64,000 nt of DNA from Capillidium heterosporum (lineage: Eukaryota; Entomophthoromycota; Entomophthoromycetes; Entomophthorales; Capillidiaceae): the NCBI GenBank assembly GCA_016630905.1, contig WBMQ01000011.1, forward strand, positions 1,240,001 through 1,304,000, in the 5' to 3' direction. This document shows, in pieces, positions 24,191 to 35,473 of this stretch. The notes below the pieces were generated by a model. It made no database searches, had not been told where the DNA came from, and saw only the letters and a program-made list of their open reading frames with translations. Both the position numbers and the translations under genes were made by a program. How positions within the stretch are numbered: the first letter of the stretch is position 1; every line of letters starts with the position of its first letter.

Positions 24191-26165
24191 ATGAACGAGT
24201 TTAACGTCAGAGAATATGACCCAGTGAAAGGAAAGTTCAGGAGTAAGAAGGACTATATCAACGTACAGATAGAAAGGATATTGTTGAAGAAGGATGATGT
24301 CGAAGATAGTTTAGGTAAGCTCATTAGTTTTCTTAAAGTGATGGAAGATGCATTACAGTCAAGGTTGGTGGTTTCAAACAGTAGTTTAGTGAGTACTCAA
24401 ATTTGGAATAGGAAGGACTGAAGGCGTGGGTAGTCAACTTTTGTTCGTTCGCAAGTATGCCGTATGGCTCAACGACCAAATTCAAAGTATAAAGAACGTC
24501 CCATTTTCCTACAATACCAATAGGCTGGCTTCACATCGTCTATCAGTTATAGAAAGTTCGTTTAATAGGATTGTAATGAAAGTAGAGAGTTGGAGCAGGG
24601 TATCTATAGATCAAATAGTCACTTTTACTAGAGGTAGGTTCGATAATCAAAGCTTAGGTGAAGTTAGTTCTTTGGACTATGGTAGTTTTCTCGAAGTAGC
24701 TACTCATGCGAACGCTTGCTACCTGTATATCTTGAAGGACCTACCAACGCAATTGAAAAGATTTAACTGTAATGGAATGACCCCTGACTTACTTTCCTAC
24801 GCAGTGATGGCTTGCCTTAGTCGTTTCCTCGATCCATCTTTAAACTTTAGATATGCCAATATCTACTACAACTCTATGCATAACATTGAGTTCCTCCTAC
24901 CTGATGTTTACGCCAACCATAGTGTCGATAGTTTGCGGGGCCTCATAATATTGGTACGTTTAACCTTCTACACGGGTGACTTCAGTTTGGCATTCAAGTT
25001 TCTGAACCTCGCTGTAGGTATGGCCAAAGCGCTAGGGATTAAAATGATAGCTTTCCAAGTGACGGACGACCAGTGCCAGCTTCACGAAGACATCACCTTG
25101 GAAGAGTGTCCCATCGCTTGGTATGGGGTTGGTACAACGATTGCTCAATTGAGGTTGATTTACAAAGAGGAGGTATCTGGATTGTTTCCGTTACCAACCT
25201 ACTTTTCCATGAGCTTCTTCCTCCCCCGTCAGAGTTCTCAGTTTGAGATTGACAGTGTGTTGCCTTTGGACTGCAGTCGTAAGTTGTGGGGCGCTGCCGC
25301 TGAGATAGTTAATAACTGCCGACGAAATTATGACCCCAATATCGACTCTTCAACGCTTAACGCCACCTTAAGGCTTCCATCCACTAGAATGCGGATTATC
25401 TACAATAATCTAACCTCGCTGTTGCCAGTTCTATCACATTCTTTGATGTTTAACCTACATATTGCCCCTCAAGCTTATGGACATATAGATTCAAGCGCTT
25501 TCATCCAAAATACTTCCCGCTGTAGCTGTAAACACTTTAATAACATCTCACTGTACAGCTCTTTCTATACGCACTGTAGTGCCCTTACTATATTCTACCC
25601 TAGTCTTGTCACCAATCCATACCCCAACTTATTTACCTGTTATGAGCTGATCCAGCTATTGAAGGCTGCTCATTACCAATCCTTACTTTTCCTCTACGCA
25701 GCCAACCTACATCTAAAAGAAATATTGATTGAATATGCAAATGGTCAGTCTTCATCAGTTAAAAGTACGATACAATCCATCCATACCTTCCTCCGACTAT
25801 ATCCGCAGCCGCAACCGATTGGCAAGGTACCTCACAGTGTAGTATTCAACCTGTACAATTTTGGCAATATGTTCTTTGATAAGTTGATGTTTACTTACTT
25901 TGTGTATCTCAACACATTACGTACCTTGAAGATTATGGAAGATCTTGATTTAACTTTATTTAACATGGATAAAGCTACGTACAGTAACGATAGGGAGCAG
26001 ATCATTCGATCGATTGAAGTTTCCTTACAGTGCCGTGTACGGCATATACTAGCACTTTCCCAACTTTTTGCATCGTTCCCAAGTCCCATTTTCAACTTCA
26101 ATGCGCGATCTACTTACCAACATATGTTGAGAGCTGGCCCTAACTTTGGCTTTTCGAACTTTTAA
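24191..26165 (+). pseudogene. Fungal transcription-factor-like paralogue 1, frameshifted
   Basis: Two frames together cover a protein collinear with the intact paralogues at 35.5 and 38.3 kb. The first, 24191-24421, gives MNEFNVREYDPVKGKF and a leucine-rich helix, and ends in TGA. The second runs from about 24417 to 26165 and carries LLFVRKYAVWLNDQ, ACLSRFLDPSLNF, LRGLIILVRL and CSCKHFNN. The shift is one base in the AAGGACTGAAG area at 24412-24421. A 52-nt intron (24364-24415) could restore frame but would delete residues that both paralogues retain, so a frameshift is the better reading. It may be a recent pseudogene or a sequencing error; the remaining 580 residues are uninterrupted. It lies on the opposite strand to the other two copies. 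Confidence 0.75.
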
Positions 26166-26472
26166 CCTTAGTTAAAGTGTAGCATAATAGTCAGGGATTG
26201 TTGCTTCCTAGCGTAGCTAGAGCTTTTTATCTGATACATTTATACATTTCCATACTTTAATTAAAACATACATCAACATCATATTTATTTGGACTAACTA
26301 TATTAAAATTGTAATGGTGATGAAATTTTCCAGTTCTTTATACAAAAGCTGAAATCTTTGGAAAATGAAATATAATATTAGTTAGCTTGAAAGTAAATGT
26401 AGTATGTCTTGTACATAACACTAAACTATATGTATATGATAAATACATCTAAACATCAAAATTTAATTTTAA
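26166..26472. other. Convergent 3' intergenic region
   Basis: AT-rich DNA between the ends of the convergent factor-like gene and the lipase gene. It probably holds both polyadenylation regions. Nothing else is seen. Confidence 0.5.
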
Positions 26473-27468
26473 TTAGCAACCATCCGAGCCAAGGGTAATA
26501 TCCCAAACCTTAGAGTGGGGGGAGGTGGATAGGAAAGGTACCCTGGAGTTGGAGCACTTGGAATCTTCAGCCTGAGAAGTGGAGCAGAAATTGGACTTAC
26601 CATCCTTGATGTAAACTTCGGTGAACTCGTGGACGTAGTTGGCGTTCATGGGAGGTACATGAGGTACTAAATCATTTTCGTTGACAGTTCTAGTGTTAAT
26701 AAAGGGCAAATTGTTGTACCAGCTGACGAACTGGGGGTTGCCAACGCGAGGCTTAGCGTAAGTATAGAGCTGAACGCGAGACCAGGGTAAATTGTTAGCT
26801 TGCTGGATGTAAGTAGCAGCTAAAGTAGCGACAGCACCACCTAAGGAATGACCAGTGACAATGACGTTAAAGCTCTTGTAAGCTGCCTGAGCCAACAAGT
26901 TCTTGACGGCAGCGTTGTACTGAGGCTGCAGGGCGTCGGCAATGTTTTTGAATCCGATATGTACTTCGGCCCCAGAACCGGCACCTGAGAAGCTTGTCTT
27001 GTCAAACTTCAAATTCTCGATCCAGTTGTTGACGTTGGAGGTGCCTCTAAAGCTGACAATGATTTCCTTACGGTTGGTATTGATAGCTACTATACCGCGA
27101 CTTTGGTACTTGGATTCGGCCATGATCTGCACCAACTTGGTACCAGGCAAGGCGTTACAGTGGGGGCAATTCCAAGCTTGCAAGCTGGCATCGGAGCAGT
27201 AACTGGTTCCAGCGTGGCGGGCAAAATATTTGGCATTGGCTTCGTTACCTACAACAGTCCTACCTTCCCCTGAGATTTTGGGTAGCTGGGTTTGAGTTTC
27301 AGTCTGCTTGAGGTACTCCAAGTAGTCTTCAATCTTGCCAACTTTCATGCCACGGTAAGGATCGTTGGCAAGGGGAGTGTTGGGTGAGGTAAAGTCGATT
27401 TTGTCACCCAGGACTTGGGATAGGCAGATGAGAGCTAACGAAAGGTTGTAAAGGCTGAATTTGAACAT
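26473..27468 (-). CDS. Secreted class 3 lipase (Rhizomucor miehei type)
   Basis: An intronless 331-residue frame. A signal peptide (MFKFSLYNLSLALICLSQVLG) ends near residue 21, then a propeptide-like segment of about 50 residues. The alpha/beta-hydrolase core shows IVSFRGTSNVNNWI, whose FRGT forms the oxyanion region and lid, and nucleophile S208 in TGHSLGGA. The acid is D266 in NENDLVPHVP, the base H318 in SPHSKVWD. Spacings (58 and 52 residues) match the fungal lipase family. Cysteines at 91, 101, 104, 295, 305 and 331 probably form disulfides. It should hydrolyse triacylglycerols outside the cell, in line with a saprotrophic or insect-associated lifestyle (inference). The core promoter carries TATATAAA about 45 nt upstream of the ATG. 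Confidence 0.96.
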   Translation of the reverse strand: MFKFSLYNLSLALICLSQVLGDKIDFTSPNTPLANDPYRGMKVGKIEDYLEYLKQTETQTQLPKISGEGRTVVGNEANAKYFARHAGTSYCSDASLQAWNCPHCNALPGTKLVQIMAESKYQSRGIVAINTNRKEIIVSFRGTSNVNNWIENLKFDKTSFSGAGSGAEVHIGFKNIADALQPQYNAAVKNLLAQAAYKSFNVIVTGHSLGGAVATLAATYIQQANNLPWSRVQLYTYAKPRVGNPQFVSWYNNLPFINTRTVNENDLVPHVPPMNANYVHEFTEVYIKDGKSNFCSTSQAEDSKCSNSRVPFLSTSPHSKVWDITLGSDGC

Positions 27469-27508
27469 TTTTGATGGATGGTATTGCTTTTCTGTCAGAT
27501 TTTCTATG

Positions 27509-27522
27509 GTTTATATACTATA
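27509..27522 (-). promoter_or_regulatory. TATA box of the lipase gene
   Basis: Minus-strand TATAGTATATAAAC, about 41-54 nt upstream of the ATG. The identical 14 bases sit at the same distance from the aldolase ATG. Confidence 0.6.
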
Positions 27523-28859
27523 GCGCTACAGCTAACATTCCCACCATTTCTAATAAGATATACCTTTAAAAGGTAAGCTTAACTCGAAGTAATAAGCGCT
27601 CTACTACACGTGTAGCGGGTATGACTCTAAAACTCAACATTTGATAGTATCAGTCTTGCCAAAGTAGTAACCAGTTTGTTGCTTTCAAATCAACATTTCA
27701 TTTGAAAGGACGAATCAAGGGAGTTATTTCGACACATACCTCTGACAGGTCTTATGGCAGCAAAAGTTGCTAAAATACAGGTTTGCTTCAGTGGATCTAT
27801 AGGTTGGTGTTAGATCATCTAATACGACGGCTGCATGCAACAAAGGTAGCGGCTTTTATAGATCAAACGAAACAAAGGTTTATTAAGAAAGTTCTATAAA
27901 GATGGTGAGAAAATGCAATGCTTGCATTTAAACTAAGGGAGAATAACGAGGGGTATAGAGATAGTGATATTTTCAAGAATTCTAAATCTACTTGTACATG
28001 TGTTCGAAGTATGTATCCCTTCAACCTTGCAATATAGTGTATATGTGAAAAACTTTGAAGGTACGTTAGGTGGTAACGCTGAATACAAAAGGAAATTCTG
28101 GACTATATCCCTAAGTCTTTTATATATTTACGGTCTCATATATTACCTACATATAACCCTTTAAGGAGATTCCCATCGCTTTAAGCTTCAAATATGATAA
28201 AGATGCAGGTGTAGTATAATTATTACAGTACTAGGGTTGGTATAACATCATGGTACTTTGAAATTATCGTTATATTGGAAAGATTAGTCAATATATACAA
28301 TGTGAAGTCTAGTTCAATAAAAGCATTGGTGTATATATTTGGATTTAGTACTTTATAGTCTAGAGAAAGGTGCCTGTCTTGGCATATATCTTAAGCCCGT
28401 TGAAATGATAATGGTGGCTATACTTGGGTCCACGTTGCTTATGACAATTTAAGCTCTATTCACATCAGCAAATAGTAGGAAATTGTATGAACCGTAAGTC
28501 AAAGGAAGTGGAAACCGTTCTAGTCGATAGTTGGTTGAGTATAGGTTTATTATTTGAAGTTGAGTTCTTTTACTTTAGCAAGTATGTAAGAGTACCTATA
28601 CGGTTATTCCACATGCTAATACGGATTAAATTTTCCTTGGTTTTATCCAGGAGCTATAGTAGAAATATACTCAAAGTATAAACTATGTTGAATCATATAT
28701 AATAAAGATGTAGTCTGTAGTCCTCATGAACTAGATAGTCAAAGCTACAATCTCAAATATATGTAATTTATATAGAATTGCATTTACTATTCAGGCAAGC
28801 AATAAAAACTAAAATCGAGGAATGCATTTATTTCCAGTTAAATTAAACAACCAACTAAC
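27523..28859. other. Intergenic region between lipase and aldolase
   Basis: No supported gene. Frames of 60-66 codons at 27964-28164 and 28487-28681 have no recognisable content. The right end is the aldolase 3' region. Confidence 0.45.
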
Positions 28860-30022
28860 TTAGTATTTGTAATCGCGGACGTACAAGGATTCAGAGGCGG
28901 CAGCCGAGGAAGCAGATCCCTGATAGATACCCTGGCAAGCCTCCGAGTTAGCCTTGGCACGGACGAGGAGAGCTTCCTGGGCGGCCTTGACATTCTCTTC
29001 CTTACCGGCCCAAGTCTTAATGACGGTAGCCTGTAAGGCACGGCCGTAACTGAAGGTAAGGGCCCAAGGCTTGAGGAGCTCAACCTTGTTCATGGCATTG
29101 AGGTGTAAAGTGGCGTTCTCCTCAGACTGACCACCAGATAAGAAGGTGATACCGGGGACAGCACTGGGGACAGTACGGCGCAAGACGGTGACAGTGGCGT
29201 GGCCAACTTCTTCGGGGGTATACTTCTTGGGGCAGTCCTGACCAGGGCATACCATGTTGGGCTTGAGTAAGGTACCCTCGAGGAAGACGTTGTGGACGTT
29301 GAGTTCCTTGTAGACGGCAGCTAAGACCTTCTCAGTGACGAAAACGGCACGCTCCAAATCATGTTCACCGTCCATAAGGATCTCGGGCTCGACGATGGGG
29401 ACGAGCTTGGCGTTCTGGCAGATAACGGCGTAACGGGCCAAGACGGTGGCGTTTTCCTGGATGGCCTGCTCGCTGGGCTCGTTCTTGCCAATCTTGAGGA
29501 CCGAACGCCTTTATAACTGTATAAGAAAAATGTATAGAATAGCAAGTTACCATTTGGCGAAACGGGCACCGAGTTCGTAGTACTTCTGGCAGCGTTCAAG
29601 TAAACCATCAAGACCCTGAGTGGTGGTTTCACCATCAGTTCCGGGGAGGAACTACGGTACCCTTGTCAACCTTGATACCAGGGATGATGTTCTGTTCCTT
29701 CAACAGATCAGCGAAGCGCTTACCATCTTTGGTAGACTGGTTGAGGGTTTCTTCGAAAAGAATGACACCACCAATGTACTTGTTCAAATCTAAAATTCAA
29801 GTTAATAACCAGATGAAAGGAATAATTACCAGAACCGGCGGTGAACAAAAGCTCACGGTAAGCTTGACGGTTGGGTTCGACGTTCTCCAAGTTGATAGCG
29901 CTGAAACGTTTACCGATGGTACCGGTAGATTCATCAGCAGCCAAGATACCTCTACCCTTAGCGACAATGGCTTGGGCGGTTTCGGCGAGTTCCTTTCTGA
30001 ATTCAACGGGGCAGGCAGTCAT
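28860..30022 (-). CDS. Class I fructose-bisphosphate aldolase, apparent +1 frameshift
   Basis: Three exons on the minus strand: 30022-29830, 29789-29551 and 29508-28860. The N-terminus shows [18 protein letters not shown] with the substrate-binding Asp near 30. Exon 2 starts [20 protein letters not shown] and contains [11 protein letters not shown]. Exon 3 carries the Schiff-base lysine (about 226) in [12 protein letters not shown] and LSGGQSEE, and ends in the catalytic C-terminal Tyr (DYKY). The enzyme cleaves fructose 1,6-bisphosphate in glycolysis. Exon 2 is one base too long: in the minus strand GTAGTTCCTCCCCGGAAC (plus 29640-29657) one C must be dropped to read through to [13 protein letters not shown]. 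With the extra base a TGA follows at once. No intron fits there. Corrected length is 359 residues, normal for class I. Most fungi use the unrelated class II enzyme. Confidence 0.92.
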
Positions 30023-30068
30023 TTTACTTTTAATTTTTCTTAAAAGGTGACGAATCTCCTTCCTTCCA

Positions 30069-30082
30069 GTTTATATACTATA
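30069..30082 (-). promoter_or_regulatory. TATA box of the aldolase gene
   Basis: Minus-strand TATAGTATATAAAC, about 47-60 nt before the ATG, identical over 14 bases to the lipase core promoter. Confidence 0.6.
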
Positions 30083-32058
30083 AGGGATGCAGATTTTGTA
30101 ATCTAGGACCGATTAGTCAATAGTTTAGCACAAGTCCCGATTGGTTATAGTCTCCTAACCCAATGAGCTACCGATAGGTGCCAGCACTTGAGTGATGGGG
30201 TCAAGTGATCTAAAACTTCGACAATCAAATCAGCTCTGGAAAATATCAATCTCAGGCCCAATTTACCTTGGATGGAAAGTGATAACCAGCCTGTAAAATT
30301 GATTTGTTAGGTCGAAGACGGTATATCTCCTTAGAAATTTTGCAGGTTTGGATAGGAACTTTATAGGATTTGGGTGCCTATGACTAATATACTTACTAAT
30401 AGACGAATGGGAAAATTGTAGGGTTGGAAAGAGCAAAGACAATGACATATTTTAGAAGCTTTTGTGAATTTCAATTGAAACCTTATCGTAGATTGGGAAA
30501 AAGGAAAAAACTAGAAGATTGGATATGGTTATCTAATAATATACGATAAAGAGGCACACAAGATCAGAGGTACCTCTAAATTTATCGTATTTACCATATC
30601 GTTTAGATAAACTGCGTCAAAGGCAGTAAAAGCCCTGATACTGTTATCCTATTACTTTGAAGGAAAATGGTATATGGGATCGAAATATCAATTTATCCAG
30701 TACAATACTAAAAGTTTAATCGAGTATTTCTTCATTCATAGATCCAAACATTTTTCTCTTGGAGATTGATAATAGAAAAGTGCCAGTAAATTTGAATGGA
30801 GCTAGCAAGTAGAACTTTATCCAAATGGTATAATAAGTAACACTTGTTGCTAAGTTCGGAACAATATTAGTAAAGAGTACATAAGATGCTGATATTTGAT
30901 GGACACAAAATTAAGTACCAACTAGCAATGTCTTTGAATTATTGGCACAGTTTTTAATTTCCTATCAGCTTATTTCTGTAGGATTTAATGGTGAAGTTTT
31001 ATCGAGGATTTCAAATACTCCTACATCCTTTTACAAGCACTTATTATACATATGTAGTGAAAATATAAACTATATATATGTTCTATATTATAACTTTCAG
31101 TGCAGTATGTGGGTAAACTGATGATATAGGGCCTTTTCGAAGTATAAAAGAAAGTTGAATGTGATTCCAGTTTATATAAGCGAACGGATATGTAGATCAT
31201 TCACATTATGGATACAACTCTTGTTATATTGATGCAAGAATTTAGAAGCTTTAAAATATTATGTAAGAGTATTCAAGCAGGTTAGTTTGATAGAATTGAT
31301 TCTTTTTATAACTAAGAGCTTTGGCAATGTGGCACTGTAGGTATATTAAAAAATTAACTATTTACAATACAATCACAACTAATCGTATAATTGGAAATGA
31401 TACTACTAAACTCAGATCTAATTACCAATCTGTTCTTTCGCTTTAATATATCTAAAATAGATCGGATAATACAATATTTAGACTTACAAGCTGTCATAGC
31501 TTTCAACAAGAACTGCCTTTGTTGTACATATTATTAGATTAATTGGAAGTTTATGTACTACAGTTATATTCAATATTTACATCACTCTGTTAACTAGTTG
31601 TACCAGGAGTTTAAGTTCAAACCGAATCCGATTAGAAAGTTAAATAAGTAGAAGCATATAGTTTAGTTTTAGAACCTAAGCTATTTTAACATTAAATCCG
31701 CCAGTTACTCCTATATAATAATAGTACAAATAGTAAACTTACTAATTGATAGTTGCTACAAAATAGCAACACCTTGAATAAATTCCATAGCATCGTAAAT
31801 GAGACTAATTGAAAAAAGCATTTAAATAAAATGTTTATAAATCTTATTAACGAGTTATTTATATCGGTAACACTAAATTAAATAATAGTATTGCTTACTA
31901 TCTAATCTTCATAAATAAAGTATGAAGTTGCTGATAATTTGGTTCAAATTACTACATATAAATTAAAGAAAGTCATAAAATAAGCTTTATAACGTTCTAA
32001 AACTGATGCATTTATTTGATAGTGAACAGCTGGTAAGAACTTCTAAAGTGTATAAATA
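30083..32058. other. Gene-poor AT-rich region
   Basis: About 2 kb upstream of the aldolase with no frame that looks coding on either strand and no repeats noticed. It contains the aldolase upstream region. Confidence 0.5.
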
Positions 32059-32349
32059 TTAAATAAATAGCCTACCGATCCCCAAACCTATCATAACTTA
32101 TCACAGACAAAAACAAAAATACATAAATGTTAGTAAATGTAATATATAAAAATAACTACCTAAACCGGAACCCCTAATGAATCGAAATGGTTTTAGCTTG
32201 GCTGCATTGCTCAGCTTTAGCTGTAGCTTATTTTGAGTTTCTATTTTATATGAATCGTACACAAAGTAACTACCTAGACCAGCAAAGATGGTAAAACCCA
32301 TAAGTTTACAGCTTAGACATGAACCAGTTGGCTTATCTTTTGAGTCCAT
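32059..32349 (-). CDS. Small inner-membrane protein, DMAC1/DUF4536-like
   Basis: Two exons on the minus strand, 32349-32160 and 32096-32059, give 75 residues across a 63-nt intron. The N-terminal half reads CLSCKLMGFTIFAGLGSYFV, the Cys-x2-Cys followed by a short hydrophobic helix typical of DUF4536/DMAC1 (TMEM261) proteins, which assist assembly of the distal membrane arm of respiratory complex I. A basic, Lys-rich loop leads to a second small helix (VMIGLGIGRLFI), created only when the intron is removed. The ATG at 32349 is the first in the frame. The family assignment rests on one motif and size, so it is tentative; the splice model is supported by the resulting second helix. Confidence 0.55.
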
Positions 32350-33730
32350 TTATATTTGTCGGTAGTTGCTCTCTAAAGTTGATAACCTGATTTGTGATTG
32401 GAGTTGGTTTGCCTTTTTTAAGCTTGGTTGATGAAAGAGATTTGATTTTTTAATCTTTTTCAAATATACTTTGGATAGATGGGGGTGAGTTATAGGACAA
32501 ATTAAAGGAATTTATTGAGAGATTATATTGAACAAAATTTCACTCATTTTGAAAATAAGTTTTCAAAGAAGGTTGTTGGTAAGGGATAGTCCGCTAGAAG
32601 CCTTCTCACATCATAGTTTACAAGCCTATATACTAATACTATAATGGTAGAGTTCGATCTTTGATTAAATTTATTGGCTTTAATAGGCCTATTAACTACT
32701 AATCGAAACTTTTGATTAAAGCATGTAAATTACGATATAGTTTATGGAAAAGTTGGAAAGATTTAAAGGTAAAGTTGGCAAACTTTCTAAATATTTGAAC
32801 GCTTTTCCGATGTTGGTTGGCATATTTTATCATACTATGAAGAGATTCTCAACTCATACAGGTAAACTCATCATATTTAATCTTTCAACCATCCAATGTC
32901 AACTTTACTATAGGCACTAACGTTGAAAATGTGCCTATTTCTATTTTAAAACCACCCTTTGGTTTTATAACTTGGAGCTCCTTTGAAATGTATTTGATGT
33001 AGCATTAATTACTAAATGTATGAATCATATATATGAAAAAATCCACTTGGCAGATTAAAAGTTAACAAAAGTTTGATTCTTGTATGAATTACCATCCATC
33101 CTTACAGTACTGATACCGATAACTACATTTCTAAAAATTCATATGCGCTATTGAGTTCAAGTCAATTATTCTTAACCAACGTTGATGTTTTTCTATTTCA
33201 AAAGTCCCTAACAGCGACAAAATATAGCCTTATATTCCTAGTTAGCTTTATAAATGGACAAATTCAATTAAAACAATAGTGAACTAAATTCTTTAGAATC
33301 CTAGCTTCGCATTAATAATACCAAATTACAATTGTACATATATATCTATTGACCTAAAGCAACACAAAATAAAGTTGTAATGGCAATATAAAGCTTGAGG
33401 GGTCTCCTTAACTAACACACCTTACTGAACCAGGTTTTAAATTTATTATTGAAACCAAGAGTATACTATACAGATAAAGGAGCAAGTTCAAGCTTCGAAA
33501 CCCATGTTACACTTCACCCTTGTATCTAAAACTTCAACGTCATCCAAAACTTGCAACTATAGGGATGCATGTAGGTATACAGTTTTCTAAATCAGTTGAG
33601 CTAGGCTGTAGCTAAAATCTTTAGCAACATCGCATTTAATTTGAAACTTTAAAATCAAAAACCACTCACCTGCCCCCAATACATATCCAGTAATGTATCT
33701 ATTACGATTTTCCTTCAAGGCATCTGAAAA
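32350..33730. other. Intergenic region upstream of GST-F
   Basis: AT-rich DNA with no supported gene on either strand. Confidence 0.5.
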
Positions 33731-33740
33731 GGTATAAATA
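33731..33740 (+). promoter_or_regulatory. TATA box of GST-F
   Basis: GGTATAAATA, identical to the GST-E element and at the same distance (58 against 60 nt) from the expected start codon. It fixes where translation should begin and makes the missing ATG stand out. Confidence 0.6.
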
Positions 33741-33797
33741 GGGAGTGTATGTCAATCCAAACTGTACAAAGATATCTAAATTGAAATTTCCTATACA

Positions 33798-34666
33798 ATA
33801 CTTGAACTTTACACCTTGGTAGAAAACACTAACTTCACCCACTTCAGCCCTTTCGTATGGCGTACCGTCATTCTCTTGGAGTACAAGGTAACCCATTTTA
33901 ATTTATCCCAAGTATTTACATAAGTCTTCAAGAAAATTCCTTACAAGATCGTACCTTTGACTTTGAAGCAGGTCATTCCAACTATCAAGGAATTGACGTA
34001 AGTTTATCCTATCTAATTACTAGCCCTTTTGACATTTATCCCCTCATTTAGTAATGGCGAACATGACCGAGTCCCCACCATCAAATTTGACGACGGTACA
34101 ATTGTAGGTGACTCTAGCAAAATAAGAGATGCCATCGACGCCAAGTATCCCTCCCCACCCATCTTCCAAAGTGGTAAGCAGATTTCCAAGTTTATAGAGA
34201 ACTACTTCATGTTCCACTTGATCCCATTATACAAACATACTATCCCAACAACCATCGACATATTGGATGCTGAAGATAAGGAGTACTACTTGGAGAGTCG
34301 AAAATCTTGGTTCGGTGAGGATTGCTACGCTTTCGTTGGCGATCAAGTTGAAAATTTGAAGTTAGCCGAAAGGAACTTGACGCCTCTACGTAAAGCATTG
34401 TCAACTGCTAGCTTCTTTGATGGAGAGGAACGTAAGTCCTATAATAGTTTTGATGATTGCTAATAGGTATATATTTAGTTGGCTACTGTGATATCATTTG
34501 GTTATCTATGTTCAAGTGGCTTGAAGCTTGTGACAAGGAGGGATTCAAAACTTACTTGATAGATAACGAGGACCCAACATTGAAACAGTGGTATGGGAGA
34601 TGTGATGCCAAGTTAGGCCAGCTGTTGACGAAACCTAACGACTATAGAACTCTTGGTCGTAATTAG
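33798..34666 (+). pseudogene. Glutathione S-transferase-like gene with start codon ATA (GST-F)
   Basis: Four exons (33798-33887, 33933-33997, 34052-34431, 34479-34666) have exactly the same lengths and phases as GST-D and GST-E, and every splice site is intact. The conceptual protein has LYTLVEN at its start, then FSPFVWR, TIKFDDGTIVGDSSKI and GYCDIIWLSMFKWLE, and ends RTLGRN, with no internal stop. But the codon aligned with the ATG of GST-E is ATA (CAATACTTGAAC against CAATGCTTGAAC). In this frame the only upstream codons before a TAA at 33777 contain no ATG. Either a single G-to-A change has silenced the gene very recently, translation starts at a non-AUG codon, or it is a base-call error. 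The TATA box is preserved. Confidence 0.8.
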
Positions 34667-35473
34667 AAGATTTTTTAATGATCTATTAAATATACATATA
34701 TAAAGGTTGTACACATTTTATAATTATATATATCAATAAGTTATGGATAACTATTTTTTCTACTCTTAAGGTGTCTTGAGGACCAACAATACCAGTTTAT
34801 GGATCTGATGTTACTTGCAATTGTCCAAGCACTATTGCATGTTTTGAGCATACTATTGTAACTAAATAATCATTATGTAGATGAGAGATCTAGCTTTAGC
34901 ATTAAGACTTTCAGATGAAAGTAGCAGTGTATCATTATTTTCAATTTTAGCCAAATTAGTTGGATTAGAGGTTGTTTATTGACGGTATACCATAGCATAT
35001 CTAGTCTTCTAATTAAGATAAGGTGAGTGTTCCTATTTTAAAGCAGCAGGTTTAGAAGAATAGGATCGAGGTTGATAGCAAATCTAGTTACTATACATGC
35101 TAGTTCTAAATTTATTGCTATGGTACCTTTAAAATATGAAGTGTATTTGCAATGACTAAATGTAGGTAGGCAGATTACCAATCGTATAGATGGACAAAGA
35201 TAGGCTTAACAGCTTAATATTTTGTTTATTATCTGTTCACGATACATAGGATATTATAAAATATGAAACTATAAACAAGAGACAAGCTAACCGTAGACAA
35301 ATTATATATTATACGTTATTAGGACAGCGTCGATTTAATAGATTATAAATAGGCATATATTAAAAGCAAAAAATAATAAGAACAAGGTGCTCACTTCAAT
35401 TAAAACAAATGATTCACAACCTTCAACATATAAACTTCCTATTGCACCTTAAAGATTCCAAAGGAACTATTAC
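34667..35473. other. Convergent 3' intergenic region
   Basis: About 800 bases between the ends of GST-F and factor-like paralogue 2, AT-rich. No gene or repeat is seen. Confidence 0.5.

Noticed and set aside
33702-33896. Minus-strand frame opposite GST-F exon 1
   Set aside because: It is antisense to a well-supported exon and has no start or family signal.
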